Of a stretch of DNA of 64,000 bases, positions 17,836 through 27,500 are shown in pieces (within the stretch, counting starts at the first letter, position 1; the number at the start of each line of letters is the position of its first letter). The translations under genes and the position numbers were made by a program. The DNA lies in NCBI GenBank assembly GCA_964549445.1, contig CAZJVS010000004.1:112816-176815 (forward strand). Reading direction: 5' to 3'. The DNA is from SpSt-539 sp964549445 (lineage in GTDB: Bacteria > Planctomycetota > Phycisphaerae > UBA1845 > UTPLA1). The notes beneath the pieces are model-generated. The model did no database searches. It had not been told where the DNA came from and saw nothing but the letters and a program-made list of their open reading frames with translations.

Positions 17836-20640
17836 ATGCGCCTGAAACTTGTCGCAGGGCTCGCGATTTCATTCCTGATGTCTTTCGCCTCACTCTCCAT
17901 GGGTGTGACGCTTTGGACAACTCACGACGGCACCACACAAATTCTGCTTGACGAGTCCCTGCTGGCCCGGCTCGGCCTCACCATCGAAGCAGTTGGCGGC
18001 GACGAAGCGCTCCAGGGCGGCGCCGTCGTATCGCTCGATGTCTCGCCCGACGAAATTCCCATTGTCATGAAGACAGAGGACGGGATGCCGGTCGGCTTCG
18101 CCGAGGGCACCCTTCGTCATTCGACTGCATTGCGCCTGACGGCCGGTCGCGTCGTGGTCGAAATACCCGCGCTCGCCATTCCGTTCGGCGACCTTCCCGC
18201 AAGCAGCTCCGACCTCCTCGTCAACGCTCCCTCGGTGGAGTTCGATCGCGAAATCGCCGCGATTGCCGTCGCATCCGACGATCTCACCATCTCCGGAAAG
18301 CTTGCCGAGAGTCTTGGCCATCCGGAATGGGCCGGCACCGTCATCGGTCGACTCCAGGCCTCGGCCCACCTTGCGTATGCTGGTGGTGAATTTCCCAGTA
18401 TTCATGGCGACGACCCGTTGCCGCGAGCGTGCACCAATCCCCGAATCGGCCCCGACGTCATCGTCGGTGACATTCAGGTCCAGGGTTCGGTCAATTACAC
18501 CAATTCTGGCTCGATCGACGCCTTCTCGTTCGCTTCGTATTCGTGCAACATGGGAAATGTCGGCGTTCAGTGGGTCGCAAGCACCAACAAGCATCCCGTC
18601 ATCCCTCAATCGATGTACCGATACAAGGTCGTCAGCGGTGCAGGCCGCTTTGAGCAGCTCGGCATCAGCTGGTGCAAGCACGGCTTCACGGCCCTCAACA
18701 ACGCGATCTGCGGCTGCACGTGCAATGGACCCGGTGGCTCGGAGCTCAGTGTCGGCTGTTCGGATCCCTACTCGGCGCCGCGAAACGGAACGCAACTAAC
18801 GACAACCGGCGGTCTTGGGCCCCGATTTGACATCAACGCGCACACCGGTGTCTATACGTATCCATACCCATTCAGAAACACCAACGGCAGCGTCGGGGTG
18901 ACCAGCATCACGCGCCGCGTTCAGGTCAAGGGCGACGATCTCAATCCGACGCTCAACAGCGGTGCCTCCTACTACTCCGAATGCCAGTACGTCACGCAGG
19001 ACGATGCCGCATATAACACGGGGAGCGGCTGGGTTCACAACCAGAACAACAATTGCTCTTATCGACCGATTTCCATCACCGGCGCCGGTCCCGATTACAC
19101 GGCGGCCATGTCGGGTTCGACGACCCGTGAAAAGGCCGCGATTCAGGCCTGGAAAGCAATCCACGACGCCAGCGTCACGGAGACGCTCGTCGACACGCCC
19201 GAAATCGATTTCCCCGCCGGCAGCGGCAACACCACCGGCCGCGTCATCCTCTCCGCCAAGGCCACCAACCTCGGCGGCGGTGTCTATCACTACGAGTACG
19301 CCGTCTTCAACATGAACTCCGATCGCTCCATCAAGTCCTTCAGCATCCCCGTCCAGAACGGACTCTCGGTCACCAACATCGGCTTCCACGACGTCGATTA
19401 CCACAGCGGCGACGGCTTCGGCAGCACGCCGACCGTCCAAGTCACCTTCGACGGCACCGATTGGCCCGGCGTCTATGGCGGCGGGGCGGTCACGTGGACC
19501 ATGGTCGACGCGTCCCCGGTTGGAAACTCCAACGCCCTTCGCTGGGGAACCATGTACAACTTCCGCTTCGACGTCAATGCAGCGCCGACGTCTGGCAACG
19601 CGACTCTCGGCATGTTCAAGGCGGTCGTTGGTCTGCCGGATTTCGTCAACGCCAACACCGTCGTTCCTGTCGTCCCCTGCACGCCCCCGTCGATGAACCC
19701 CATCGCCCCCGGCAACACCGCCTGCGGCGGGGCCTACTCGTTCACCCCGCTCATGGGTGCGGGAACGCCGCCTTTCAATTGGTCGCTTGGCGGCACGCCG
19801 CCGGCCGGCATGACGATCGACTCCGGCACGGGCCAGATCTCCTGGCCGCTGCCCGATGTCAGCGACTCCCCGTACACCATCACCGTCAACGTGAGCAACG
19901 CTTGCGGCAACGACAGTGAAAACTATCAGCTCACGGTCACTGGCAGCCCGCCGGTCATCGATCCGATTGCGGACGACGCCGCGGATTGTGGAACTCCATA
20001 CGTTTCGACAACCAAGTCCGCTACCGGAGGCAATGCGCCTTACACATGGTCGCTCGACGGCTCCTACCCGGCCGGCATGGCGATCGACGCAGGCACCGGG
20101 AAGATTGAGTGGACCAACCCGCTCGCGAGCGGCTCGCCTTACACCATCAACGTTAAGGTGTCCTGTGCCTGCGGGACCGACGTCAAGTCCTATCAACTCG
20201 CTGTCAACCCCAACCCGCCGACCGTTACCGCTTCCGACGCCGCCGCCGTCTGCGGTGCGCTCTACACGTCGGCCGCTCCATCGGCCTCCGGCAGTGCCAG
20301 TCCCTACGTCTGGTCCCTCGGCGGCTCGCCGCCTCCGGGCATGACGATCGATCCGGGCACCGGCGTTGTCTCCTGGCCGACTCCGTCCGCCATCGGCTCG
20401 CCGTATTCGATCACGGTCCACGCCGAAGCCGACGGCGCCTGCGGCGGCAATGACGCCACTTACAACCTCGTCGTCGTCATCGGTGACTTCACCGCCGACG
20501 GCCTGATCACGGTCGCCGATCTGCCGCCCTTCGTCGATGCCCTGATCGGCGTGACCCCGCCGATCTGCGCCGGCGACCTGAATCTCGACGGCCTTGTCAA
20601 CGGCGACGACGTGCAGTTGATGGTCGTCAATTTCCCGTGA
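17836..20640 (+). CDS. Secreted protein with three Ig-like repeats and a dockerin-like C-terminus
   Basis: A 934-residue exported protein with a signal peptide at about residues 1-22. The N-terminal 600 residues are unrecognised and Cys-containing (ICGCTCNGPGG). Three tandem putative-Ig repeats follow (about residues 612-875), each with a W-S-L-G/D-G core, a P-x-G-M-x-I-D motif and a paired Cys. The end contains two Ca-binding loops (GDFTADGLITVADL and GDLNLDGLVNGDDVQ), like a type I dockerin. The role is probably extracellular or surface display; no enzyme domain is visible. GGAGG (17822-17826) nine bases before the ATG supports the start. Confidence 0.75.
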   Translation: MRLKLVAGLAISFLMSFASLSMGVTLWTTHDGTTQILLDESLLARLGLTIEAVGGDEALQGGAVVSLDVSPDEIPIVMKTEDGMPVGFAEGTLRHSTALRLTAGRVVVEIPALAIPFGDLPASSSDLLVNAPSVEFDREIAAIAVASDDLTISGKLAESLGHPEWAGTVIGRLQASAHLAYAGGEFPSIHGDDPLPRACTNPRIGPDVIVGDIQVQGSVNYTNSGSIDAFSFASYSCNMGNVGVQWVASTNKHPVIPQSMYRYKVVSGAGRFEQLGISWCKHGFTALNNAICGCTCNGPGGSELSVGCSDPYSAPRNGTQLTTTGGLGPRFDINAHTGVYTYPYPFRNTNGSVGVTSITRRVQVKGDDLNPTLNSGASYYSECQYVTQDDAAYNTGSGWVHNQNNNCSYRPISITGAGPDYTAAMSGSTTREKAAIQAWKAIHDASVTETLVDTPEIDFPAGSGNTTGRVILSAKATNLGGGVYHYEYAVFNMNSDRSIKSFSIPVQNGLSVTNIGFHDVDYHSGDGFGSTPTVQVTFDGTDWPGVYGGGAVTWTMVDASPVGNSNALRWGTMYNFRFDVNAAPTSGNATLGMFKAVVGLPDFVNANTVVPVVPCTPPSMNPIAPGNTACGGAYSFTPLMGAGTPPFNWSLGGTPPAGMTIDSGTGQISWPLPDVSDSPYTITVNVSNACGNDSENYQLTVTGSPPVIDPIADDAADCGTPYVSTTKSATGGNAPYTWSLDGSYPAGMAIDAGTGKIEWTNPLASGSPYTINVKVSCACGTDVKSYQLAVNPNPPTVTASDAAAVCGALYTSAAPSASGSASPYVWSLGGSPPPGMTIDPGTGVVSWPTPSAIGSPYSITVHAEADGACGGNDATYNLVVVIGDFTADGLITVADLPPFVDALIGVTPPICAGDLNLDGLVNGDDVQLMVVNFP

Positions 20641-20677
20641 CCCGGCCTCGGCTCGGTCTCTAAAAACGCAACCCCCG

Positions 20678-20706
20678 GCGCCCGCCAGACGGCGGGCGCT
20701 TTTTTT
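20678..20706 (+). terminator. Intrinsic terminator
   Basis: Nine-base-pair stem GCGCCCGCC / GGCGGGCGC with an AGAC loop, followed by seven T's. It lies 37 bases after the Ig-repeat gene and just before the end of the convergent kinase gene. Confidence 0.88.
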
Positions 20707-20718
20707 GCCCCCGGCTTA

Positions 20719-23643
20719 TCAGTGTGTTTCGCCGCGACAGTCCGAATGCAATCTCCGTGCTTCGCCGATCCGACGATCATTCGCCACGAGCCGCAATTCG
20801 CGAATCCGAACGGCTTCCTCGATCAGCGGCCGGCCCTCCGCTTCAGCGCCCCGCGCACAGAGCAGTTGTCCCAGCCGCAGAAGCGACGTCGCAAGCTGCG
20901 GGTGCCCGTCGCGCGGCAGCCCGCGTTCGATCGCGATCGCCTCGCGCAGCATCTGCTCCGCGTCAGCCTCCTCCCCCTGTATCGCAAGAATCCACGCCAG
21001 CTCCGATAGCGCATAAGCGACTTCCGAGTGCTGCGTACCCAGCCGCTCAACCAGTGTCGCCGTCGCCTCCCGGCCAAGCTTCACAGCTTCCGCTGCGCGC
21101 CCGGCCTTCTGCAGCCCTCGCGCCAGCTCGATCTCCGCCTCCGCCGTCTCCGGGTTCTTGGCGCCGATCCGCGCGCGGCGGATCTCCACCGCCTCCTGGA
21201 AGTATTCCACGGCCCGCGCCGAGTCGCCCCGGACCTCAGCGACTCTCCCGAGCCCAATCAGCGCAATCGCAATCTTCGGGTGCGTCGTCCCAAACATCAC
21301 CCGCCAGTTCTGCTCCGCGGCGCACAGCTTCTCCTCCGCCTCCTCAACGCGTCCGCCGCCCAGCAGAATCATCCCCAGGTTCTGGCACGCATATCCCTTC
21401 GCTCGAAGCGGCTCGCTCGAATCCCCATGCCAAAGCCGATACACCCGCTCGGCCAGCCTCTCCGCCTCGGCGTATCGACCCTGCCTCAGCAGTAGTTTCG
21501 CATAGTTGTTCAGCGTCAGGATCGCGCGATCGTTCCCTGCAGCGGCGATTTCCATCTCCATCGCTTCGCGCTGAAGCTCCTCCGCCTCGACGAATCGGTC
21601 AAGCATTTCGAGCGTCGTGCCGAGGTCCGAGATTGCAAACGCGAGGTCCACGCTCCCGTCTGGATACAGCTTCCGCAGGATTCGCACCTGCTCGCGAAAG
21701 CACGTCTCCGCCTTCACATAATCCCCCCATGTCAGGTTCACTTCCCCCAGCTCCGTGATTGTCCGCGCCACGTCAAAATGATCATTTCCCAGAGCCCCGC
21801 GACGAATCCGCAGCGCCTCTTCCAGCAGCGGTGCCGCCTCTTCGTATCGCCCGGCCGACACCAGCAGGATCGACAACCCGTCGAGTGATTGTGCCGTCGC
21901 CAGGTCGTCACCAAGCAGGCGTCGCCGCACCGCCAGCGCCTCCCGGTGCATCCGCTCAGCTTCGGCCATCCGCTTTCCGTCCGCCGTCGCGCGCGCCAGG
22001 TGATAGAGGCTCTCCGCCACTTCCGGATGCTCATCGCCGAAAAGTTCGCGGCGAATCTCGTACGTCCTCGCGAAATCGCCGTTCGCCTCGCTACGTCCGG
22101 TCTTCTGATTCAGTATTGCCATCTGCAGCAGCGTCGCCGCATACGCCGCGCTCCGCTCGCCACTCATCGCGCGATTCAATTCCAGCGCCGCCTCAAGATG
22201 CGCCCGCGCCGGTTCGAAAAGCTCCAGCGCCAGGTACGTCCGCCCCAGCGTGTCGTGCATCGCGGCCCGCGTCGGCGCGTCGTCCGACAGTTCCTGGTCC
22301 AGCGTCGCCGCCGCCCGATCGAGCATTCCTCGCACCGGCATATTCGGGCCGCTGCTCAGCGGATCGACCGACGCCAGCATCCGCGTCAGGTATTCGCTGA
22401 TTCGCTCCGCCCGCAACGCCTGCCCTCGCGCCTCGTCGCGCTCCCGCGCCACTTGCCGCGACTGATACGCTACAATCACCCCGAACCCCACAACGACCAC
22501 CATCAGCGTCGCCACAAACCCCGTCGCCAGCTTGTTCCTCGCAATCAGCTTCCGAAGCTGATACATCGCCGTCGGACTTCGCGCCAGGATCGGCTGGTTC
22601 GCAAAGTGCCGCTCGATGTCTTCGGCCAGCGCCGCCGCGCTCTCGTACCGCCGCGCTGGCTCCTTCTCCAGCGCCTTCAGGATGATCGTCTCGAGGTCCC
22701 CGCGCAGCCGCGGCGCAATCTCCGCCGGCCGCTTCGGCGGACTGTCGCAGATATTCCGAATCGCGCTCGGAATCGCCCCCGTATTCGTCTCGTACGGCCG
22801 CACCCCCGTCAGCAACTCGTACAACATCACCCCCAGCGAATACACGTCCGTCCGCGTGTCGATCTCCGCCGTCTGCCCCCGCGCCTGCTCCGGACTCATG
22901 TACGCCAGCGTCCCGATGATTTTGCCCGACTCCGTCATCCCGGTCGCCGCCGCCTCCGCCTCCAGCAGCCGCGCTAGCCCGAAGTCCAGCACCTTCGGAT
23001 TCCCGTCCTCGTCCACGATAATGTTCGACGGCTTCAGATCGCGGTGGATGATCCCGCGCTGATGCGCATAGCTCACCGCCCGGCACACCTTCAAAAACGC
23101 ATCGACGCGCGTCCGCATCTCCGGCGCGGCTCGACCCCCATTCGTCTTGCCGGCGCCCTTCCCGCCCGCCGCCCATACCCCCAGCATCTCCCCGGCCACA
23201 TACTCCATCGCCAGGTAGTCGTGCCCGCTCTCCGTCTGCCCCGCGTCATACAGCGTCGCGATGTTCGGATGCTTCAGCCGCCCGAGCATGTCCACCTCGC
23301 GCCGCAGAAACCGCGCATACCCGTCGACGTTTGGGCTCCACCGGTGCACCACCTTCAGCGCCACGCTCCGCCCGGTCCGCTCCTGCCGCGCCTCGTAGAC
23401 GACCCCCATCCCGCCCCGGCCGATCTCCCGCAGAATCGTGTAGTCCCCGATACTCCGCGGCACGCCCGCCGGCGGCGGCTTCGCCATCATCTCCGAGAAA
23501 AGCCCGCACACCTTCGGCCCGCTCGCTGCGTCCCCCAGCAGGTCGTCAAACGCCCCCGGCGAGCCCTCCCAGAACGACTCCAGCGCCCGATCCACCCGAT
23601 CGGCCAGTCCGCGCCGCCCCGGCTTCTCAGATCGACTTGACAT
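20719..23643 (-). CDS. Transmembrane Ser/Thr protein kinase with TPR repeats
   Basis: A 974-residue Hanks-type kinase. The kinase domain covers about residues 64-335: glycine loop GRGGMGVVYEA, VALKVV with Lys97, HRDLKPSNII, DFGLA, and YMSPEQARGQ. A transmembrane helix (about 370-392) is followed by a C-terminal region of about 570 residues made of tetratricopeptide repeats. Planctomycetes have many kinases of this type. The ECF sigma gene upstream overlaps it by 17 bp, so the two are co-translated, and the kinase may control the sigma factor (inference). Confidence 0.92.
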   Translation of the reverse strand: MSSRSEKPGRRGLADRVDRALESFWEGSPGAFDDLLGDAASGPKVCGLFSEMMAKPPPAGVPRSIGDYTILREIGRGGMGVVYEARQERTGRSVALKVVHRWSPNVDGYARFLRREVDMLGRLKHPNIATLYDAGQTESGHDYLAMEYVAGEMLGVWAAGGKGAGKTNGGRAAPEMRTRVDAFLKVCRAVSYAHQRGIIHRDLKPSNIIVDEDGNPKVLDFGLARLLEAEAAATGMTESGKIIGTLAYMSPEQARGQTAEIDTRTDVYSLGVMLYELLTGVRPYETNTGAIPSAIRNICDSPPKRPAEIAPRLRGDLETIILKALEKEPARRYESAAALAEDIERHFANQPILARSPTAMYQLRKLIARNKLATGFVATLMVVVVGFGVIVAYQSRQVARERDEARGQALRAERISEYLTRMLASVDPLSSGPNMPVRGMLDRAAATLDQELSDDAPTRAAMHDTLGRTYLALELFEPARAHLEAALELNRAMSGERSAAYAATLLQMAILNQKTGRSEANGDFARTYEIRRELFGDEHPEVAESLYHLARATADGKRMAEAERMHREALAVRRRLLGDDLATAQSLDGLSILLVSAGRYEEAAPLLEEALRIRRGALGNDHFDVARTITELGEVNLTWGDYVKAETCFREQVRILRKLYPDGSVDLAFAISDLGTTLEMLDRFVEAEELQREAMEMEIAAAGNDRAILTLNNYAKLLLRQGRYAEAERLAERVYRLWHGDSSEPLRAKGYACQNLGMILLGGGRVEEAEEKLCAAEQNWRVMFGTTHPKIAIALIGLGRVAEVRGDSARAVEYFQEAVEIRRARIGAKNPETAEAEIELARGLQKAGRAAEAVKLGREATATLVERLGTQHSEVAYALSELAWILAIQGEEADAEQMLREAIAIERGLPRDGHPQLATSLLRLGQLLCARGAEAEGRPLIEEAVRIRELRLVANDRRIGEARRLHSDCRGETH

Positions 23644-24271
23644 GAATCGTCTGCAGTTGGCTGTCGCCCGTCAGGTTCCGCCGCAGCGTCCGCATCGCCC
23701 GCAACAGCAGCATCGACCCCGCCTCGCGCGACAGTCCGAGGTACTCCGAGATCTCCACCGTCGACATCTGGTCGAAAAACGCCAGCGTGATCACGTGCCG
23801 ATACACCGGCCGCATCTTGCCCAGTTCTGCCAGCAGCCGTCCGATCGACTCCGACCGCGCCGCCGCGCTCTGCGGCGTCACGCCCGTCGACGCCAGCAGC
23901 GTGATCAGTGGCTGAAGCGTCGATCCGTCCATCGGAATCGTCGCATCCAGCGACGCATCTGCCACCGGCCGCTGCGGTCCCGCGTCCCGCAGCAGGTCCG
24001 CCACCCGCCGCTCGACGATCGTCGACGCCGTCCGCCGCAGACACGCCGCCACCGGCTGCTTCAGCCGACCGATCGCTTCAATCAGGTCCGTCATCGCCTG
24101 CTGCGCCAGGTCCTCCGCCGTATGCCACTGTGCCGGCCGCGGTGCCAGTCGAATGGCCACCATCGCCCGCACCTGCGGTCCGAGCAGCCCCAGCAGCCGG
24201 TTCCGGGCCTCCGCGTCGCCGCCAACCGCTGCCGCCACTTCCGCGTCGCTGATCGTATGGCTTCGAGACAT
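23627..24271 (-). CDS. ECF-type RNA polymerase sigma factor
   Basis: A 214-residue sigma factor of the ECF class. Region 2 is around TAEDLAQQAMTDLIEAIGRL, and region 4 is the C-terminal helix-turn-helix around MSTVEISEYLGLSREAGSMLLLRAMRTLRR. No anti-sigma gene is adjacent; instead the 3' end overlaps a transmembrane Ser/Thr kinase gene by 17 bp. This pairing is common in Planctomycetes and suggests regulation by phosphorylation. The gene is divergent from the giant secreted-protein gene, with a 245-bp A-rich gap between them. Confidence 0.88.
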   Translation of the reverse strand: MSRSHTISDAEVAAAVGGDAEARNRLLGLLGPQVRAMVAIRLAPRPAQWHTAEDLAQQAMTDLIEAIGRLKQPVAACLRRTASTIVERRVADLLRDAGPQRPVADASLDATIPMDGSTLQPLITLLASTGVTPQSAAARSESIGRLLAELGKMRPVYRHVITLAFFDQMSTVEISEYLGLSREAGSMLLLRAMRTLRRNLTGDSQLQTIHVKSI

Positions 24272-24516
24272 CAGTACTTACAGCATTGTACTGACGCCCG
24301 GCCTCCCGGTTCAAAAAACCTCCCACCCCAACCGAACCGCGCCCCCGAGTCGTCCCAACCCCCTCGACGTAACGCCAAAAAGCAAAAATTTTCACAAAAG
24401 TAAAAAATCACCGTTACAAAACGCCCTCTCGCTAGACTTAGTACTCCGGCAATTGTTCGTGAAACACTGGATTCGCGATCGCGCTGTGAGAGCGCGGCCC
24501 GAAAGGAGCCGGACAA

Positions 24517-27500
24517 ATGTCGGGAAAAGTAATGACGATAGGCGTATCCGCGTTCATCTGCCTCGCTGGAACTGCCTACTCTCAAGGTACGCGGTATGTC
24601 GATGCTTCGGCCGTGGGTGGCGGCGATGGGCTGAGTTGGGCGACCGCGTACAACGACCTCCAAACGGCGCTTCTGGCTGCAGCGGGCTCGGGCGGCGTCG
24701 TCACGGAGATCCGGGTCGCCGATGGAACATACCGGCCGGCTGCGCCCGGAGGTAGCCGGACCGCGACGTTCGCTCTCGTAAATGGCGTCGCGGTCAACGG
24801 CGGCTACGCTGGCCAGGGAGCTCCGGACCCTGACGCGCGTGACCCCGTTACAAATCCTTCAATTCTGAGCGGCGACTTGAACGCGGATGATGGACCAAAC
24901 CTTGCTAATCGCACCGAGAATAGCTTTCACGTCGTAACGATTTCCGCTCCTGCCAGTACGTGCGTGCTCGACGGCCTGACGATTTCAGCGGGTTATGCGA
25001 ACGCGCCCGGAACGCTCAATGCACCGGATGCTCAGGGTGGCGGATGCTGGATCTTGCAGTCCAGCCCCATGTTCAACAACTGTACGTTCATCGACAACTA
25101 TGGCCGATCCGGAGGCGCGCTTCGCGTCGAGAGCAGCTCAGCGGCGTTCACGAATTGTCGATTCTTGGAGAATAAGTCCGACCGCGCTGGAGCCGGTAGT
25201 TTCATCTCCGGATCGCCCTCGTTCAATCAATGTCTCTTTCAGACCAACCGTTCATTCGATCAGGCCGGCGGTGCGCTGAATTTGTCCGCTCTCACCTCCG
25301 CAACATTTGTTGAATGTGTTTTTGTTGATAACCATTCGGCCGGCGAGGGAGGCGCCGTTTTCCAGACTGCGGGAGGCACCTCGCACTATCAGCGATGTCG
25401 CTTTCGCTTGAATTCCGGTTCTGACGGTGGCGCCGTCAATGGTGACGGACTCGTCGAAAATTGCCTTTTTGCCGGAAACTCGGGAGTGCGTGGTTCTGCG
25501 ATTTACGGGTCATTTGCGCTCGTGCTTCGCAATTCAACCATCTTCGGCAATCAATTGACGGGCAACATCGGCGCCGTGTATGCCGAGAGCATCGCAGCTT
25601 TCAACAACATCATTTGGGCCAACAAGGACAACAACGGACAGATAACTCAGGCCGCTCAGATCGCGACCTCCGGCTCGCTCGATGCCGACGTTCGCTATAA
25701 CTGTATCAGTGCGCTCAGCGGACAACTTGGCGGCGAGGGTAATTTCTCCGGAGACCCGCTGTTCGTTGACGCCTATGGGCCCGACGGCATACCCGGCACC
25801 ATTGACGATGACCTGCATCTCTTACCCGGGTCCTCGTGCGCAAACGCGGGCAGCAATGAACTCGCCGACGATCTGAGCTCCGATTTCGAGGGACACGCTC
25901 GTATTCAGCAGTGTCGCGTCGACTGCGGAGCACTCGAAAGCACACTTTTCGCTGACTGCAACTCCAATGGACAATCGGACGCATGTGAGATCGCCTCGGC
26001 CGCTAGCGAGGATTGCAATCGCGATGGCCGTCCCGACGAATGTGCGTCGGGGACTGATTGCAATTCGAATGGGCAAATGGACTCCTGCGATGCGTACACG
26101 CTTAGGCGGCTTTTCCCGCGCCAATCGCCGTTTGACGGTCAGCATCCGGCACACTTCGTCCTCGCAGTTGCACCAATGGCATCCACCGATGTCAGCCTCA
26201 CGTTCGTCGGACTCGCCAACTTCGGCGAGCCACGGCCTCAAGTGGCCCTCAACGGCACGAACGTAGCGGAGTTGCTTCTCTCACAGGGCCTGCCTAATTG
26301 CTTTCATTCGGGCAGCGCCACCACGATCATCGCCAGGACGGTTTGGAACTCGGCCGTGTCGCAGGGGTCCGGAACGGTCGACATCAGCGTTTCTCTTGGT
26401 CCCACCACACCCCCCTGCGTGACATCCTACGCGCGCGTCATCCTCACATTCGTCGTGAATGACTGTAATTCGAATGGCATTCCGGACGATTGCGACATCG
26501 CAGTCGGCATGAGCCAGGATTGCAACTCCGATGGAAGACCGGACTCTTGCGATCCTGATTGCAATTCGAACGGCACTTCCGATTCTTGTGATCTCTTCGC
26601 GGGCACCAGCAGCGACTGCAATTCAAACGGCGTGCCCGACGAATGTGACCTGTCCGCACCGGTCGTCGCACAGGACTGGTGCGCGAACGCGCAGCGCGTC
26701 ACGACGGGCGTGAACTACTCGGGTGCGACAACCGCCGCAAACAGCGACGGATCCTCATCGTGTGCGAATCTCAGTCCGGATCGATGGTACAAGTACATCG
26801 CGGTCGCAACGGGTTCGCTGACGCTCTCGAACGTGAGCGCGCAAGGAACCGTCGAGTTTTCAGTTCACAAAGCTTGCCCCGGAAACGCTGGAAATCAGAT
26901 CGGCTGCGGTTTCTCGACGTTGACCGTTGCCGTACGCGCCGGGGACGAATATCGAATCCGCATCGCCGGACAGACTGGCAACTTCTCCATCACGCTCTCT
27001 GGCGTCCCGGGGTTCACTCACGATTGCAACAGCAACGGCGTTCCCGATCAATGCGAACTCACCGGCAACGACTGCAACTCGAACGGAGTTCCGGACACCT
27101 GCGAAGTGCCGACGCATGATTGCAATCAGAATGGCGTCATCGACACCTGCGACGTTGTCTCGGGCTTCAGTACTGATTGTGATTCGAATCGAATTCCCGA
27201 CGAATGCGAGGTTGATTGCAACAGCAACGGATCGCCGGATGCTTGCGATGTCGCAACGGGAGCGAGCCCGGATTGTGAATTGAACGGGATTCCTGACGAG
27301 TGCCAACCGGACTGCGACAGCGATGGCATCGCGGATAGCTGTGAGTTCCTCGGCGGATTGGCCGCGGACTGCAACGCAAATGCACTTCCGGATAACTGCG
27401 ACATCGCTGCTTGTCCGCCGGGAAACGTCGGCTGCGCCGACTGCAACGGGAACGGCGTGCCCGATGCCTGCGACGTGGCGGCGCAATCGGCGCGAATCGA

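Noticed and set aside
24413..24438. TTACAA and TAGACT upstream of the giant secreted gene as a promoter
   Set aside because: The spacer is only 13 bases, too short for a sigma-70-type promoter.
25954..27477. Repeated DNA encoding DCNSNG motifs looked like a possible CRISPR or tandem repeat array
   Set aside because: Units are not identical in DNA sequence, have no unique spacers of constant length, and all lie in one coding frame with conserved protein motifs.
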